A stretch of 64,000 nucleotides of DNA from Laspinema olomoucense D3b (GTDB lineage: Bacteria; Cyanobacteriota; Cyanobacteriia; Cyanobacteriales; Laspinemataceae): contig NZ_JAMXFA010000011.1 in the NCBI RefSeq assembly GCF_025370785.1, forward strand, positions 62,001 through 126,000, given 5' to 3'. A program made the position numbers and the translations under genes. The notes under the pieces are model-generated. The model was not told the DNA's origin. It saw nothing but the letters and a program-made list of their open reading frames with translations, and searched no databases. Positions 55,409-64,000 of this stretch are shown here, one piece after another (the first letter of the stretch is position 1; every line of letters begins with the position of its first letter).

Positions 55409-56836
55409 ATGCAACCAAACTCCATGCAACCAGACAAAGAGGGTTGGATTAAAATTGCTGAATATATTTCCCTGGCTGGATCAGTTGCGGGTTTGGTTGC
55501 TGCATTGGTTCTGGGAAGACTCAGTTATGCAGCAGTTGTTTTATTTCTCTCCGCCTGGTTAAATTTGGTCTATCGCCACCGATTGCACCTAATGACGCAG
55601 CAACGACTCAGCAATGCCATCACGGAAGTGGATCAGAGTATAGATGAGTTTCAGGTTGCGATCGCCAATCGAGTGGGGGAACTCAGCGAAGAAATCTCCC
55701 ACCTGAATGAGAACCTTCTGGAAAAACCGGAGAAGGAACAGATCGAGCGATTAATCTCACCCATCCTCAACCTAGAGCAACAGTTGATGGTATTGGATGC
55801 AGCGTTATCGCAGATTAGCAAACATCTGGAACCTCCCATCGAGGAATTGCGCGATACCCTCACCGCCACGGAAGGGAACTTGCCAGAAAAAGCCACAACC
55901 ACAGGCAGCAGTCGCCTTCCCGAGGAGATTGCTCAACTCTCGGAACAGATTTCCCATCTCGGCGAGGCGATCGAGAAACTCGAACCCCGACGAGAAGGCA
56001 GCGAAATCGTCCCCGTTCCTCCTCAAATGCCAATGGTGCCGAATGCCTGGGGTGTACCCGCCTACAGCGAACCGAACCGCAATTTTCCAGTCCTGGATGC
56101 ACCGCCAGTTTCCCATACCAGCGCCGCCTCACCCACCCCATTACCCACCTGGGGAAATCCCTATCAGAAACTGGACCCGGAGACGGGTTCACCCCAGGCA
56201 TTTCCAGCTAATCAAGCGCTGACTCTGCGGGGAGAGGCAGCGATCGCCTATTCCGGCTATCCCAACCCGGCGATCGGCAGCGAACCCGCCGCCAACATCG
56301 ACTTACGAGGAGCCATTCTCATTGGCTGTAGCCTCACCCAAGCCAATTTTGCCGGAGGCGATCTCCAAGAAGCCAACCTCAGTCAAGCCGACTTACGCGG
56401 TGCTGACTTAAGGGAAGCTAACCTCGCCGGTGCGAACCTCAGCGGTGCCAACCTGAATGAAGCCGACTTAGACGGTGCTAATTTAGCCGGTGCCGACTTG
56501 CGCGGCGTCAACCTCCGAAATACCCTGTTTAGAAATGTTTATCTTAGTGGCGCAAACCTCAGCGGATCAGACTTGAGTGGATTTGATTTAAGTGCGCTCA
56601 ATCTCAACAGCGCCACCTTAATCGAAACCAATCTATCGGAGGCAAACTTACAGCAAACCCAATTAATCGGAGCTAACCTTGCCGGTGCTAACCTCGCCGG
56701 TGCCCAGCTAGAAGGTGCTAACCTTACCCATGCGAACCTAACCAACGCTAATCTCATCGGCGCTAATTTTGGGGAAGGGGAAACGCAAGCTCAGCTCGAT
56801 GGCGCAATCCTCCCCGATGGCAGTATTTATGAGTAG
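55409..56836 (+). CDS. Membrane / coiled-coil / pentapeptide-repeat protein
   Basis: 475 residues. Two hydrophobic segments lie at about 13-32 (YISLAGSVAGLVAALVLG) and 34-50 (YAAVVLFLSAWLNLVY). A coiled coil follows (about 60-185), then a Pro-rich linker with SPTPLPTWGNPY (about 195-275). Pentapeptide repeats (about 290-465: GADLREANLAGANLSGANLN and so on) come last. It probably exposes a beta-helix on a stalk from a membrane anchor. Its position after two coiled-coil genes suggests a common structure, but the preceding terminator argues for a separate transcript. Confidence 0.85.
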   Translation: MQPNSMQPDKEGWIKIAEYISLAGSVAGLVAALVLGRLSYAAVVLFLSAWLNLVYRHRLHLMTQQRLSNAITEVDQSIDEFQVAIANRVGELSEEISHLNENLLEKPEKEQIERLISPILNLEQQLMVLDAALSQISKHLEPPIEELRDTLTATEGNLPEKATTTGSSRLPEEIAQLSEQISHLGEAIEKLEPRREGSEIVPVPPQMPMVPNAWGVPAYSEPNRNFPVLDAPPVSHTSAASPTPLPTWGNPYQKLDPETGSPQAFPANQALTLRGEAAIAYSGYPNPAIGSEPAANIDLRGAILIGCSLTQANFAGGDLQEANLSQADLRGADLREANLAGANLSGANLNEADLDGANLAGADLRGVNLRNTLFRNVYLSGANLSGSDLSGFDLSALNLNSATLIETNLSEANLQQTQLIGANLAGANLAGAQLEGANLTHANLTNANLIGANFGEGETQAQLDGAILPDGSIYE

Positions 56837-56847
56837 GGTTAAAAATA

Positions 56848-56878
56848 AAATCCCTCCGGGGGATGCATGGAGGGATTT
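56848..56878 (+). terminator. Terminator after the pentapeptide gene
   Basis: AAATCCCTCC (56848-56857) and GGAGGGATTT (56869-56878) form a 10-base stem with an 11-base loop. A short T stretch follows. Confidence 0.65.
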
Positions 56879-57098
56879 ACTCTAAAGATGTCAAACACTT
56901 TCAGTCTAAGATACATTCTGAGCGATTTGTGACTTTTCTACCAGGGGGCTATCCCCCCCAAGAGGGTTAACCCCCCACTGTATCAGGACCATAACCTGCT
57001 TCACCCGACCCCTGTAAACTCTAAAATTGGATGCGAACAACGGCGAGTACGGCGATAAGATCTAAAGAGTCCATAGAACCCATCAACAGAGCCCACTT

Positions 57099-57866
57099 AT
57101 GACATATTGCCTGGGTATCCTCACCCGTTTTGGTTTAGTGATTGCGGCTGACTCGCGCACTAATGCCGGAGTTGATCATATTTCAACTTACCAAAAATTG
57201 TTTGATTTTTCCGTACCGGGAGAGCGAACTATTTTGTTATGTACTTCAGGAAACCTATCCATCACCCAAGGGGCGATCGCTGCCTTAGAGAAAGACATTA
57301 AACATAAAGAAGAAATCAATCTTCATACCCTTCCGAGTTTGGCAGAAGTGGCTCGTTATATCGGCAATAAAATCCGAGGGATTCAAGAACAGGATAGACC
57401 TTTCCTAGAACGCGATCGCATTGATTTTAAATGCAGTATTTTACTAGGCGGTCAAGTGATGGGAGAAGAACCCAATCTGTATTTAATTTACAGTCAGGGA
57501 AATTTCATTCATGCCACCAAAGAAACGCCCTTTCTTCAAATTGGAGAAACCAAATATGGCAAACCTCTCCTAGACCGCACATTAACAGCAAATACCCCAT
57601 TAGAAGCTGCCGCAAAATGTGCCTTACTCTCCATTGATTCTACAATGAAATCTAATATATCTGTAGGACCGCCAATTGATATTGTCATGTATCATACGGA
57701 TTCCTTTACCATCCGCCATCGCTTGAGATTGAGACTCGGCGATCCCTATCTGGCTAAAATTAGAAAATTATGGGAAATCTACGTTAAACAAGCCTTTGAT
57801 GAGATGCCTGAGGTGGAATGGGAATATGATGAAGATGATTTTAAAGAAGATATTCTGATTGATTAA
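57099..57866 (+). CDS. Anbu, proteasome-like peptidase
   Basis: 255 residues. It begins MTYCLG, so Thr2 becomes the N-terminal nucleophile when Met is removed, as in proteasome beta subunits. FGLVIAADSRTNAG (with the Asp of the active site), a Lys in STYQKLFDF and YSQGNFI follow the bacterial 'ancestral beta subunit' (Anbu) pattern. The C-terminal tail is acidic. The two minus-strand genes that converge on it encode an alpha-E protein and an ATP-grasp enzyme, the usual Anbu partners. The peptide substrate is unknown. Confidence 0.88.
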   Translation: MTYCLGILTRFGLVIAADSRTNAGVDHISTYQKLFDFSVPGERTILLCTSGNLSITQGAIAALEKDIKHKEEINLHTLPSLAEVARYIGNKIRGIQEQDRPFLERDRIDFKCSILLGGQVMGEEPNLYLIYSQGNFIHATKETPFLQIGETKYGKPLLDRTLTANTPLEAAAKCALLSIDSTMKSNISVGPPIDIVMYHTDSFTIRHRLRLRLGDPYLAKIRKLWEIYVKQAFDEMPEVEWEYDEDDFKEDILID

Positions 57867-57879
57867 AGGGAATTAGAGC

Positions 57880-58115
57880 AGAGGGGAAATGGGGAAGCGG
57901 GGGGAGATAGGGGAGATGGGGAGATGGGGAGGTTGGGGGAGAGACGGGAGATAGGGGAGATAGGGGAGATTGACAGCAAGTTGTTATCCCCTGTTCAACG
58001 TCACGACTGAAGTCGTTTCCTCCCCATCCTCCCTATCCTCCCTATCCTCCCTATCCTCCCTATCTTCCCCATCCTCCCTATCTCCCGTATCCACCCCATC
58101 TCCCCCATCAACCAA
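57880..58115. repeat. Second mirrored GA / CT minisatellite with the ACGACTGAAGTC core
   Basis: GA-rich 9-base-like units (GGGGAGATA) run from about 57880 to 57970. After about 30 bases comes the core ACGACTGAAGTCGTTTC (58003-58019), and then TCCCTATCC units run to about 58115. This is the arrangement seen at 12492-12912, at a different locus. It lies between the convergent Anbu and alpha-E genes. Confidence 0.85.
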
Positions 58116-58155
58116 GGACAAATGACCAATGACAAATGACCCTATCTTTAAACAA

Positions 58156-59175
58156 TCAAGACCCGATCGCCCTCTGAGTTTGAGTCTGAATTATTGAAGA
58201 AATAGGTTTAATTTCCTCTACTGCCTCTACTGCCGGTTCCAGCGCAAAATAGGCATTAAAAATACTCTGACCCACACCATTAAGTTGTTCTTGGAGCGTA
58301 TTAATAAACTCATGTAAACCCGTCTCAAAAATGTCGGCAATGGTCAGATATTCTAACTGCGATCGCAACCGACCTAAAGCGCGTTCTGCGGGGTCTCTCC
58401 AAGTTCCCACCCGAGTGCCGGTAATTTCATGCAGCGATCGCTCCGCATTCACAAAGCAAGAGCGAATTGAGCGGGGAAAATCTCGATCTAAAATCAAAAA
58501 CTCCGCCACTAAAGTTGGATTAATCCGATGCTGACGCTTCCGATACATCTCATAAGCACTCGCCGATCGCAATAACGACATCCATTGAATTTCATCCAGA
58601 GTCGTTCCCACATCATGCACCGACGGCAGCAAAATATAATACTTCACATCCAAAATACGAGAAGTTTTATCCGCACGTTCCAACAGTCGGCCAATTTGTC
58701 CGAAATGCCACCCTTCATTATGCGTCATTGTGGCATCCATAATCCCAGAAAATAGATGACTTGCCAACTTAACCTGGGTAAAAAAATCATGGAGAGAGGC
58801 TAAATTTTGTTTAGGCGCTGCCTCCGTCACCATCATATAAAAGGCATTCACCTGTTCCCACATTTCCGAAGAAATCACTTCTCGGACCGATCGCGCATTC
58901 TCCCGCGCCATTTGCAAACAGGAAAAAATAGAATTCGGATAATCCCGATCAAATGCCAGAAATTGAATCACATTTTCCGGCAGCACTTCCCCATATCGTT
59001 CCTGAAACAGGGGTGCATCCCCAGTGATTTTTACCAAGGGTTCCCATTGTTGGGTCATCCCCGTGGGAGAATCCAGAATTAGATTGAGATTGACATCAAT
59101 AAAACGGGCAATATTTTCCGCCCGTTCTACATAGCGATTCAGCCAATAAATTGAATTTGCAACGCGACTCAGCAT
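58156..59175 (-). CDS. Alpha-E domain protein (DUF403)
   Basis: 339 residues. MLSRVANSIYWLNRYVERAENIARFIDVNLNL is the start typical of alpha-E proteins; helical segments and SEMWEQVNAFY, HFGQIGRLLERADKTSRILDVKYY follow. The function is unknown, but the family is linked in many genomes with Anbu and circularly permuted ATP-grasp enzymes and is thought to support peptide ligation or degradation. The gene is in the same direction as the ATP-grasp gene, 153 bases downstream of it. Confidence 0.9.
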   Translation of the reverse strand: MLSRVANSIYWLNRYVERAENIARFIDVNLNLILDSPTGMTQQWEPLVKITGDAPLFQERYGEVLPENVIQFLAFDRDYPNSIFSCLQMARENARSVREVISSEMWEQVNAFYMMVTEAAPKQNLASLHDFFTQVKLASHLFSGIMDATMTHNEGWHFGQIGRLLERADKTSRILDVKYYILLPSVHDVGTTLDEIQWMSLLRSASAYEMYRKRQHRINPTLVAEFLILDRDFPRSIRSCFVNAERSLHEITGTRVGTWRDPAERALGRLRSQLEYLTIADIFETGLHEFINTLQEQLNGVGQSIFNAYFALEPAVEAVEEIKPISSIIQTQTQRAIGS

Positions 59176-59328
59176 GAGAATTTTTAAATTTTAGAGTTGA
59201 GAATTGAGAGTATCTTAACCTCAAACCGTCCTGATTAGAGACCCGGGTAAAATTCCAATCGTTCAGCGGTTGGCTGTCAGGAATATCCCTCCCTCTCACC
59301 CCTCAATCCTGACGCTTAACCCTAGCTT

Positions 59329-60786
59329 TTATTCCGTCACGACCCAAGTATCTTTACTCCCCCCGCCTTGGGAAGAATTGACCACTAAAGACCCTCGTTT
59401 TAAGGCAACCCGAGTTAATCCACCGGGGTTAACATAGATATCTTTTCCATAAAGGATATAGGGTCTCAAATCGACGTGACAGCCTTCAATATGACTATCA
59501 ATTAAGGTGGGAACCCGAGACAGACAGAGGGTAGGTTGGGCGATATAATTGCGAGGATTGGTCCGAATGCGATCGGCAAAGTCTTCTCGTTGTTCTGCCG
59601 TCGCCTGAGTGCCAATTAACATTCCATACCCGCCGGATTCATTCGCTGCCTTGACTACTAATTTATCCAAATTAGCCAAAACATGATCTAAATGCTGGGG
59701 ATTTCCGCATAAATAAGTCGGAACATTGGGAATAATTTGGTCTTCTCCCAGATAATACCGAATCATCTCGGGGACAAAGGCATAAATTGCCTTATCATCA
59801 GCCACACCCGTTCCCAAAGCATTGGCAATTCCCAACCGACCCGATCGATACACCTCCATTAATCCGGGTACGCCTAACAAAGAATCCGGGCGAAATGCTA
59901 GAGGGTCGATAAAATCATCATCAATGCGACGATAAACCACATCAACGCGCTTTAGACCCTTCGTCGTCCGCATTTGTAAGTAGCCATCGGCGACGATTAA
60001 ATCCTTCCCTTCCACCAGTTCCACGCCCATTTGCTGGGCTAGAAACGAATGTTCAAAGTACGCGGAATTGTAAATCCCCGGGGTAATGACCACCACATTG
60101 GGATTCGGCAAATTATCCGGCGCAAGATTTAATAACGTCTCTAACAGATAACTGGGATATTCATCAACAGGTTGAATATCCATCGTTCTAAAAACTTGCG
60201 GGAATGTACTTTTCATCACCCGGCGGTTTTCTAAAACGTAGGAAACCCCAGAAGGACATCGCAAATTATCTTCTAAAACATACCACTGCCCATCTTTATC
60301 GCGGACTAAATCGGTGCCGGTGATGTGACACCAAATTCCCTTGGGCGGTTTTAACCCGATGCAAGGTTTGAGAAAGCCTTTCGCCGACTGAACCAATTCG
60401 AGGGGAATTACCCCATCTTTGATGATTTTTTGTTCCCCATAAATATCCGCCAGGAATAGATTTAAGGCTTCAATTCGCTGTTTCAGTCCACGATTGAGAG
60501 TGGCCCATTCGTTCGCTGGTACAATGCGGGGAATAATGTCAAATGGAAAAATCCGCTCGTTGCCTTCGCTATCCCCATAAACTGTGAAGGTGATCCCCAG
60601 CTTAAACATGGCGCTTTGTGCCGCCTGTTGTCGCTGGAGAAGTTCTCCGTCTGATAGCGAATTGATTCTGTTGATCAAAGGGTTCGCCTGGGGGCGAGGG
60701 TTTCCCTTCTCGATAAACAGTTCATCGTAAAAGTCGCCTGGATCGTATGTGTCAAATCGCACAGTCTGCTCTCTAACGCTGTCCAC
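59329..60786 (-). CDS. Circularly permuted ATP-grasp protein (DUF404/DUF407)
   Basis: 485 residues from a GTG at 60784-60786. Motifs of the permuted type 2 ATP-grasp family are present: [105 protein letters not shown] and [11 protein letters not shown]. It should join a carboxylate to an amine with ATP. With Anbu and alpha-E nearby it may make or tag a small peptide. The substrate cannot be told. Confidence 0.92.
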   Translation of the reverse strand: MDSVREQTVRFDTYDPGDFYDELFIEKGNPRPQANPLINRINSLSDGELLQRQQAAQSAMFKLGITFTVYGDSEGNERIFPFDIIPRIVPANEWATLNRGLKQRIEALNLFLADIYGEQKIIKDGVIPLELVQSAKGFLKPCIGLKPPKGIWCHITGTDLVRDKDGQWYVLEDNLRCPSGVSYVLENRRVMKSTFPQVFRTMDIQPVDEYPSYLLETLLNLAPDNLPNPNVVVITPGIYNSAYFEHSFLAQQMGVELVEGKDLIVADGYLQMRTTKGLKRVDVVYRRIDDDFIDPLAFRPDSLLGVPGLMEVYRSGRLGIANALGTGVADDKAIYAFVPEMIRYYLGEDQIIPNVPTYLCGNPQHLDHVLANLDKLVVKAANESGGYGMLIGTQATAEQREDFADRIRTNPRNYIAQPTLCLSRVPTLIDSHIEGCHVDLRPYILYGKDIYVNPGGLTRVALKRGSLVVNSSQGGGSKDTWVVTE

Positions 60787-60982
60787 TACTTTAGGATAAA
60801 TGGAGTAGATAGAATACGGGCAGACTATTAATTTTTATGAACCTGCCCGGTTTAGATTCGGGGATATCGGTTCTCGAAACTACTACAGGACTAGGGGTAT
60901 ATAGGGTTAAGGGATTTTAAAACGGGCTTTTGCTTTTTCAACAAACCCAGACATTTGTGTATCGGGTTAAACCCAATACCAT

Positions 60983-61007
60983 AACGACTGAAGTCGTTAC
61001 TACGAAC
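60983..61007 (+). repeat. ACGACTGAAGTCGTTACT core element, solo copy
   Basis: A 25-base match to the core at 12651-12675 (one difference) and to the shorter one at 58002-58020. This copy has no GA/CT arms. It lies in the gap between the C15-peptidase and ATP-grasp genes. Confidence 0.8.
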
Positions 61008-61022
61008 ACCGGAGAATGACAC

Positions 61023-61544
61023 TCACTGAGGATTGGACTGAGTTAGACGATGGAGGAGATGGAGAAAATCGTCGAGAATCGGTGGAAAATTGGTGGGGGT
61101 TAGGATAGGCACATGGACGAAGAGGGCATCCCTTTTTTTGGGGTGAGGATGGAGATGAGTGAGAACGGCATAATAGAGGGCTTCGCAGACGAATTGTCCG
61201 GCATCTTCGCTGATTTCAGTGAGTTTTAAATCCTGGATGAGTGGAGGAAGATTTAAGGGGGTGACGATCGCCTCTTTGCCACATCTTGCTTGTTTTTCTA
61301 CGGTGAGTTTTTGCCTGGATTCTGCCATGCCGCAACATACCACAAGATCCGGTTGCAGTTCGTTGATTTTGGCGATCGCCTGCTTGGGGGCCTCTTGAAA
61401 ATCTACGGGTAATTTCCGTAGGAAGTGCAGATGATGGGGAATCCCACTCACCTGGGACACTTTCTCCAATAACTCATCGGAGGAGTTTGTTTGGTGATGG
61501 GACATCCAAATATCAAACGAGGTTAGGAGGATGGTTTGAGTCAT
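61023..61544 (-). CDS. Peptidase C15 (pyroglutamyl peptidase I-like)
   Basis: 173 residues from the ATG at 61542-61544, the start of the recognisable MTQTILLTSFDIW. The catalytic triad of the family can be placed: Glu83 (LTVEKQARCG), Cys120 (DAGQFVCEALYYAVL) and His144 (LFVHVPILT). The family removes N-terminal pyroglutamate from peptides. The length is a little shorter than the 200-215 residues of classic Pcp. It lies next to the Anbu locus but is not known to me as a member of that association. A start 22 codons further upstream is open but lacks support. Confidence 0.8.
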   Translation of the reverse strand: MTQTILLTSFDIWMSHHQTNSSDELLEKVSQVSGIPHHLHFLRKLPVDFQEAPKQAIAKINELQPDLVVCCGMAESRQKLTVEKQARCGKEAIVTPLNLPPLIQDLKLTEISEDAGQFVCEALYYAVLTHLHPHPKKRDALFVHVPILTPTNFPPILDDFLHLLHRLTQSNPQ

Positions 61545-61609
61545 AGCAATGGGTCCGTTACCCTTTATAATAGATAGAGCCTCAGTCAAGTATTTTAAGG
61601 AAAAAGGCA

Positions 61610-62254
61610 ATGCCGGTAATCGCCGTCATCGACTATGATATGGGCAATCTGCACTCCGTCTGTAAGGGATTGGAGAATGCAGGGGCCACAGCCAAAATCA
61701 CCGATGTCCCTGGGGAAATTGAGCAGGCAGATGCGGTTCTGTTACCCGGAGTGGGGTCCTTTGATCCAGCAATCCAACATTTGCGATATAGAGATTTAGT
61801 CTCCCCGGTTCAGGATGCGATCGCCTCGGGAAAACCCTTTTTAGGGGTTTGTCTCGGATTGCAAATCCTGTTTGATAGCAGCGAAGAAGGAAAAGAACCC
61901 GGTTTAGGCATTATTCCTGGGGTGGTTCGTCGCTTTAAATCCGAACCCGGTTTAACCATTCCCCATATCGGGTGGAATCGTCTGGACTTGACGCAACCAG
62001 ATGTTCCCTTGTGGCAGCATTTGCAGCATCAGCCTTGGTTGTATTTTGTCCATTCTTATTACGTTGACCCTGTTGATTCTGCCGTAACTGCCGCTACTGT
62101 AACTCATGGCAGTCAAACCGTCACCGCTGCGATCGCCCGGGATAACCTCGTTGCCGTGCAATTTCACCCGGAGAAATCTTCCACTGCCGGGTTGCAAATG
62201 TTAGCCAACTTTGTCCAACAAATCGAGATGCGATCGCTGGCAATGTCCCATTAA
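61610..62254 (+). CDS. hisH: Imidazole glycerol phosphate synthase subunit HisH
   Basis: 214 residues. It is the glutamine amidotransferase half of the HisF-HisH enzyme in histidine synthesis. The start AVIDYDMGNLHSV, the catalytic Cys81 in GVCLGLQILF, VHSYYVDP and QFHPEKSS (His and Glu of the triad) are all there. It feeds ammonia to HisF, which is not in the window. AAGGA precedes the ATG. The gene is divergent from the C15 peptidase gene. Confidence 0.95.
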   Translation: MPVIAVIDYDMGNLHSVCKGLENAGATAKITDVPGEIEQADAVLLPGVGSFDPAIQHLRYRDLVSPVQDAIASGKPFLGVCLGLQILFDSSEEGKEPGLGIIPGVVRRFKSEPGLTIPHIGWNRLDLTQPDVPLWQHLQHQPWLYFVHSYYVDPVDSAVTAATVTHGSQTVTAAIARDNLVAVQFHPEKSSTAGLQMLANFVQQIEMRSLAMSH

Positions 62255-62261
62255 AACAACA

Positions 62262-62285
62262 AACCGGGGTATGAGTACCCCGGTT
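62262..62285 (+). terminator. Hairpin after hisH
   Basis: AACCGGGGTA and TACCCCGGTT form a perfect 10-base stem around TGAG. It begins eight bases after the hisH stop. No T-run follows. Confidence 0.55.
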
Positions 62286-62967
62286 ATAAAAACTCTACTT
62301 AATTCAGGTTCTGGCAAAAATTTAATCCGTCAATCCGTTGAAAATTTAGGGCAAAAAACAACACCCAATCGGTCCTAGCTTAGTGACTTCCTCTCTTCTT
62401 TTGAGCTTTTGTGGAGGTGGCCGTGAAACCGCAGTTTCAATCGCATTGCTCCCTACTGCATCATTGGAGGAAATATCAGCCCGGGGATTGGGTGATGTTC
62501 TTCGGTTTGTTGTGGTACGAGACAGATGTAAAATGGAACAGCTTTAACCTCTTTAGGTGTGAACGTGGACTTGGCTGTTTGAATCTGCCAGGGAAGCGTT
62601 TTCCGCTTCAATTACTACTTTAGCGGTTTTTGATCCAGACGCAAGCAAATGCAAGAAAGGTTTACATCAAGGGAAGCATTTGCTTAAAAATAGATTAAGT
62701 TAAGTAAACTAGCGGCCCCAACTTGGGTTTGAAACCCCTATTTTTGCGATCGCCCGGGTCAGGGGCTGGGTTGCTGTTAACCCTGGCGGGAGGCCCAGGT
62801 GAATCGGGACTCCAGGGTAAAGCAATTTGCAAATTAAGCGGTTTTCGGAAACAGCAGTCTGTTACCTTGATTAAGTTATTGTTATAGGCCGCATCGCACA
62901 CCTGAATGTCAGTTGCAGCGCAACCCGGGGATTCGGGGCGAGTTTAAGGTAAAAGTGGGTAAGAATT
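62286..62967. other. Intergenic before aspartate kinase
   Basis: About 680 bases. Small hairpins are visible (GAAACCGCAGTTTC near 62425 and GGAAGCG/CGCTTCA near 62600), but I find no gene with support and no known riboswitch. The aspartate kinase promoter must lie here. Confidence 0.4.
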
Positions 62968-64000
62968 ATGGCGCTGATAGTCCAAAAATACGGGGGGTCC
63001 TCCGTAGGGTCCGTTGAACGCATTAACGCCGTTGCCGAACGGGTGATCAAAACCGTGAAGGGCGGCAATTCCGTGGTGGTGGTCGTTTCAGCAATGGGAA
63101 AAACCACTGACGGACTGGTAAAATTAGCCAATGAAATCTCGTCGAATCCCTCTCGCCGGGAAATGGATATGTTGCTTTCCACAGGAGAGCAAATTTCCAT
63201 CGCCCTGTTGAGTATGGCGTTGCAAGAATTGGGGCAACCGGCAATTTCCCTGACGGGTGCACAGGTGGGCATTGTCACGGAAGCGGCACATACCCGCGCC
63301 CGGATTTTGCGAATTGAGACGCAACGAATTGAGCAACAGATACAAGAAGGTAAAGTGGTTGTAGTTGCGGGATTCCAAGGCATCACGAATACGAAAGATT
63401 TGGAAATTACCACCCTGGGACGGGGGGGTTCGGATACCTCGGCGGTGGCCCTGGCGGCTGCTTTACGGGCCGATCGCTGCGAAATCTATACCGATGTCCC
63501 GGGCATTTTAACCGCTGACCCCCGTTTGGTTCCTGATGCCCAACTGATGACGGAAATTACCTGCGATGAAATGCTGGAATTAGCCAGTTTGGGGGCGAAA
63601 GTGTTGCATCCTCGGGCGGTAGAAATTGCCCGGAACTATGGCGTTCCCTTGGTGGTTCTGTCCAGTTGGACCGATGATCCAGGGACTCTGGTGAGTTCAC
63701 CGAAGCCAATGGCAAGACCCCTAGAAGGGTTGGAACTGGTGCATCCCGTAGATGGGGTGGAATTTGATACGAATCAGGCGAAAGTTGCCCTGTTGCGGGT
63801 TCCCGATCGCCCCGGTGTGGCGGCGCAGTTGTTTGGGGAAATCGGACGGCAAGAAGTGGATGTGGATTTGATTATTCAGTCCATTCACGAATTGAATACC
63901 AATGATATTGCCTTTACGGTGAGTCAGGAATCGGTGAATCAGGCAGAGGCAGTGGCAGCAGCGATCGCCCCGACCCTCCGCAACCGCCTGGATTCAGCCC
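62968..64000 (+). CDS. lysC: Aspartate kinase, 3' end beyond the window
   Basis: 344 codons from the ATG at 62968, cut by the right edge. It makes aspartyl phosphate, the first step to lysine, threonine and methionine. [19 protein letters not shown] (with the KYGGSS phosphate motif), [43 protein letters not shown] and EIYTDVPGI are all canonical. The first ACT domain begins at about residue 265 ([20 protein letters not shown]). Cyanobacterial members usually have a further set of ACT domains, which would be beyond the window. Confidence 0.95.
   Translation, partial: MALIVQKYGGSSVGSVERINAVAERVIKTVKGGNSVVVVVSAMGKTTDGLVKLANEISSNPSRREMDMLLSTGEQISIALLSMALQELGQPAISLTGAQVGIVTEAAHTRARILRIETQRIEQQIQEGKVVVVAGFQGITNTKDLEITTLGRGGSDTSAVALAAALRADRCEIYTDVPGILTADPRLVPDAQLMTEITCDEMLELASLGAKVLHPRAVEIARNYGVPLVVLSSWTDDPGTLVSSPKPMARPLEGLELVHPVDGVEFDTNQAKVALLRVPDRPGVAAQLFGEIGRQEVDVDLIIQSIHELNTNDIAFTVSQESVNQAEAVAAAIAPTLRNRLDSA

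Noticed and set aside
62411-62623. 70-codon frame before aspartate kinase
   Set aside because: A GTG start without a ribosome site and no recognisable features; a second overlapping frame is equally open.

Overview
The window is cyanobacterial chromosome, most likely from a filamentous Oscillatoriales-type species. The palindrome GCGATCGC (HIP1) recurs throughout inside and between genes. Many genes belong to families I know mainly from cyanobacteria: DUF2839, DUF1815, a DUF6679-like protein, DUF1517, GUN4 domains, very large Ser/Thr-kinase/AAA/histidine-kinase hybrids and pentapeptide-repeat proteins. I see no rRNA, tRNA or CRISPR array, and no complete insertion sequence. Genus-level assignment is inference.

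Layout. 1-4.7 kb: a lipoprotein cut by the left edge, a DUF1517-like protein and two tandem paralogous pentapeptide-repeat proteins. 5.4-11.4 kb: housekeeping and conserved cyanobacterial genes (tyrA, a DUF6679-like protein, a beta-CASP metallo-beta-lactamase protein, DUF2839, DUF1815). 11.5-14.6 kb: an epoxide-hydrolase-like enzyme, a mirrored GA/CT minisatellite, a creatininase-family enzyme and a small exported protein. 14.7-17.1 kb: a GAF histidine kinase. 17.1-20.2 kb: a long gene-poor stretch with a decayed metal ABC permease fragment, an Uma2 nuclease-like protein and an alpha/beta hydrolase that lacks its nucleophile.

20.5-28.1 kb is an iron/metal island: a double-FeoA protein, FeoB, FeoC, an HMA_2-like protein, a P-type ATPase without a CPx motif, and a DUF5132 protein, all on the plus strand. 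28.3-45.1 kb is a minus-strand signalling block: an esterase, a CheY-like regulator, two giant 2100- and 2127-residue hybrid kinases and a second GAF histidine kinase paralogous to the one at 14.7 kb. 45.5-47.2 kb holds an ECF sigma factor, a membrane anti-sigma candidate and an exported Spy/CpxP-like protein. A lipoprotein with two GUN4 domains and a three-repeat peptidoglycan-binding protein follow.

49.8-56.8 kb is an accessory cassette. An XRE repressor and an ImmA/IrrE protease are divergent from three unrecognised small genes, two paralogous coiled-coil proteins and a membrane/coiled-coil/pentapeptide protein. Back-to-back promoters and a perfect palindrome lie between the two arms. 57-60.8 kb carries Anbu (a proteasome-like peptidase), an alpha-E protein and a circularly permuted ATP-grasp protein, a known gene association. 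The right end has a C15-type peptidase, hisH and the start of aspartate kinase, cut by the right edge.

Five interspersed non-coding repeat families are present: a GAAACCGGGTTTC double-palindrome element, a CGGTTAAAACCGACT element, a GCCTGCCTNCGCAGGC element, an ACGACTGAAGTCGTTACT core flanked in two places by mirrored GA/CT tracts, and a CCCCCTTA/AAGGGGG hairpin. The strongest candidates for something undescribed are the feo-linked HMA/ATPase/DUF5132 module, the XRE-ImmA controlled cassette, and the mirrored minisatellite built around a conserved core.
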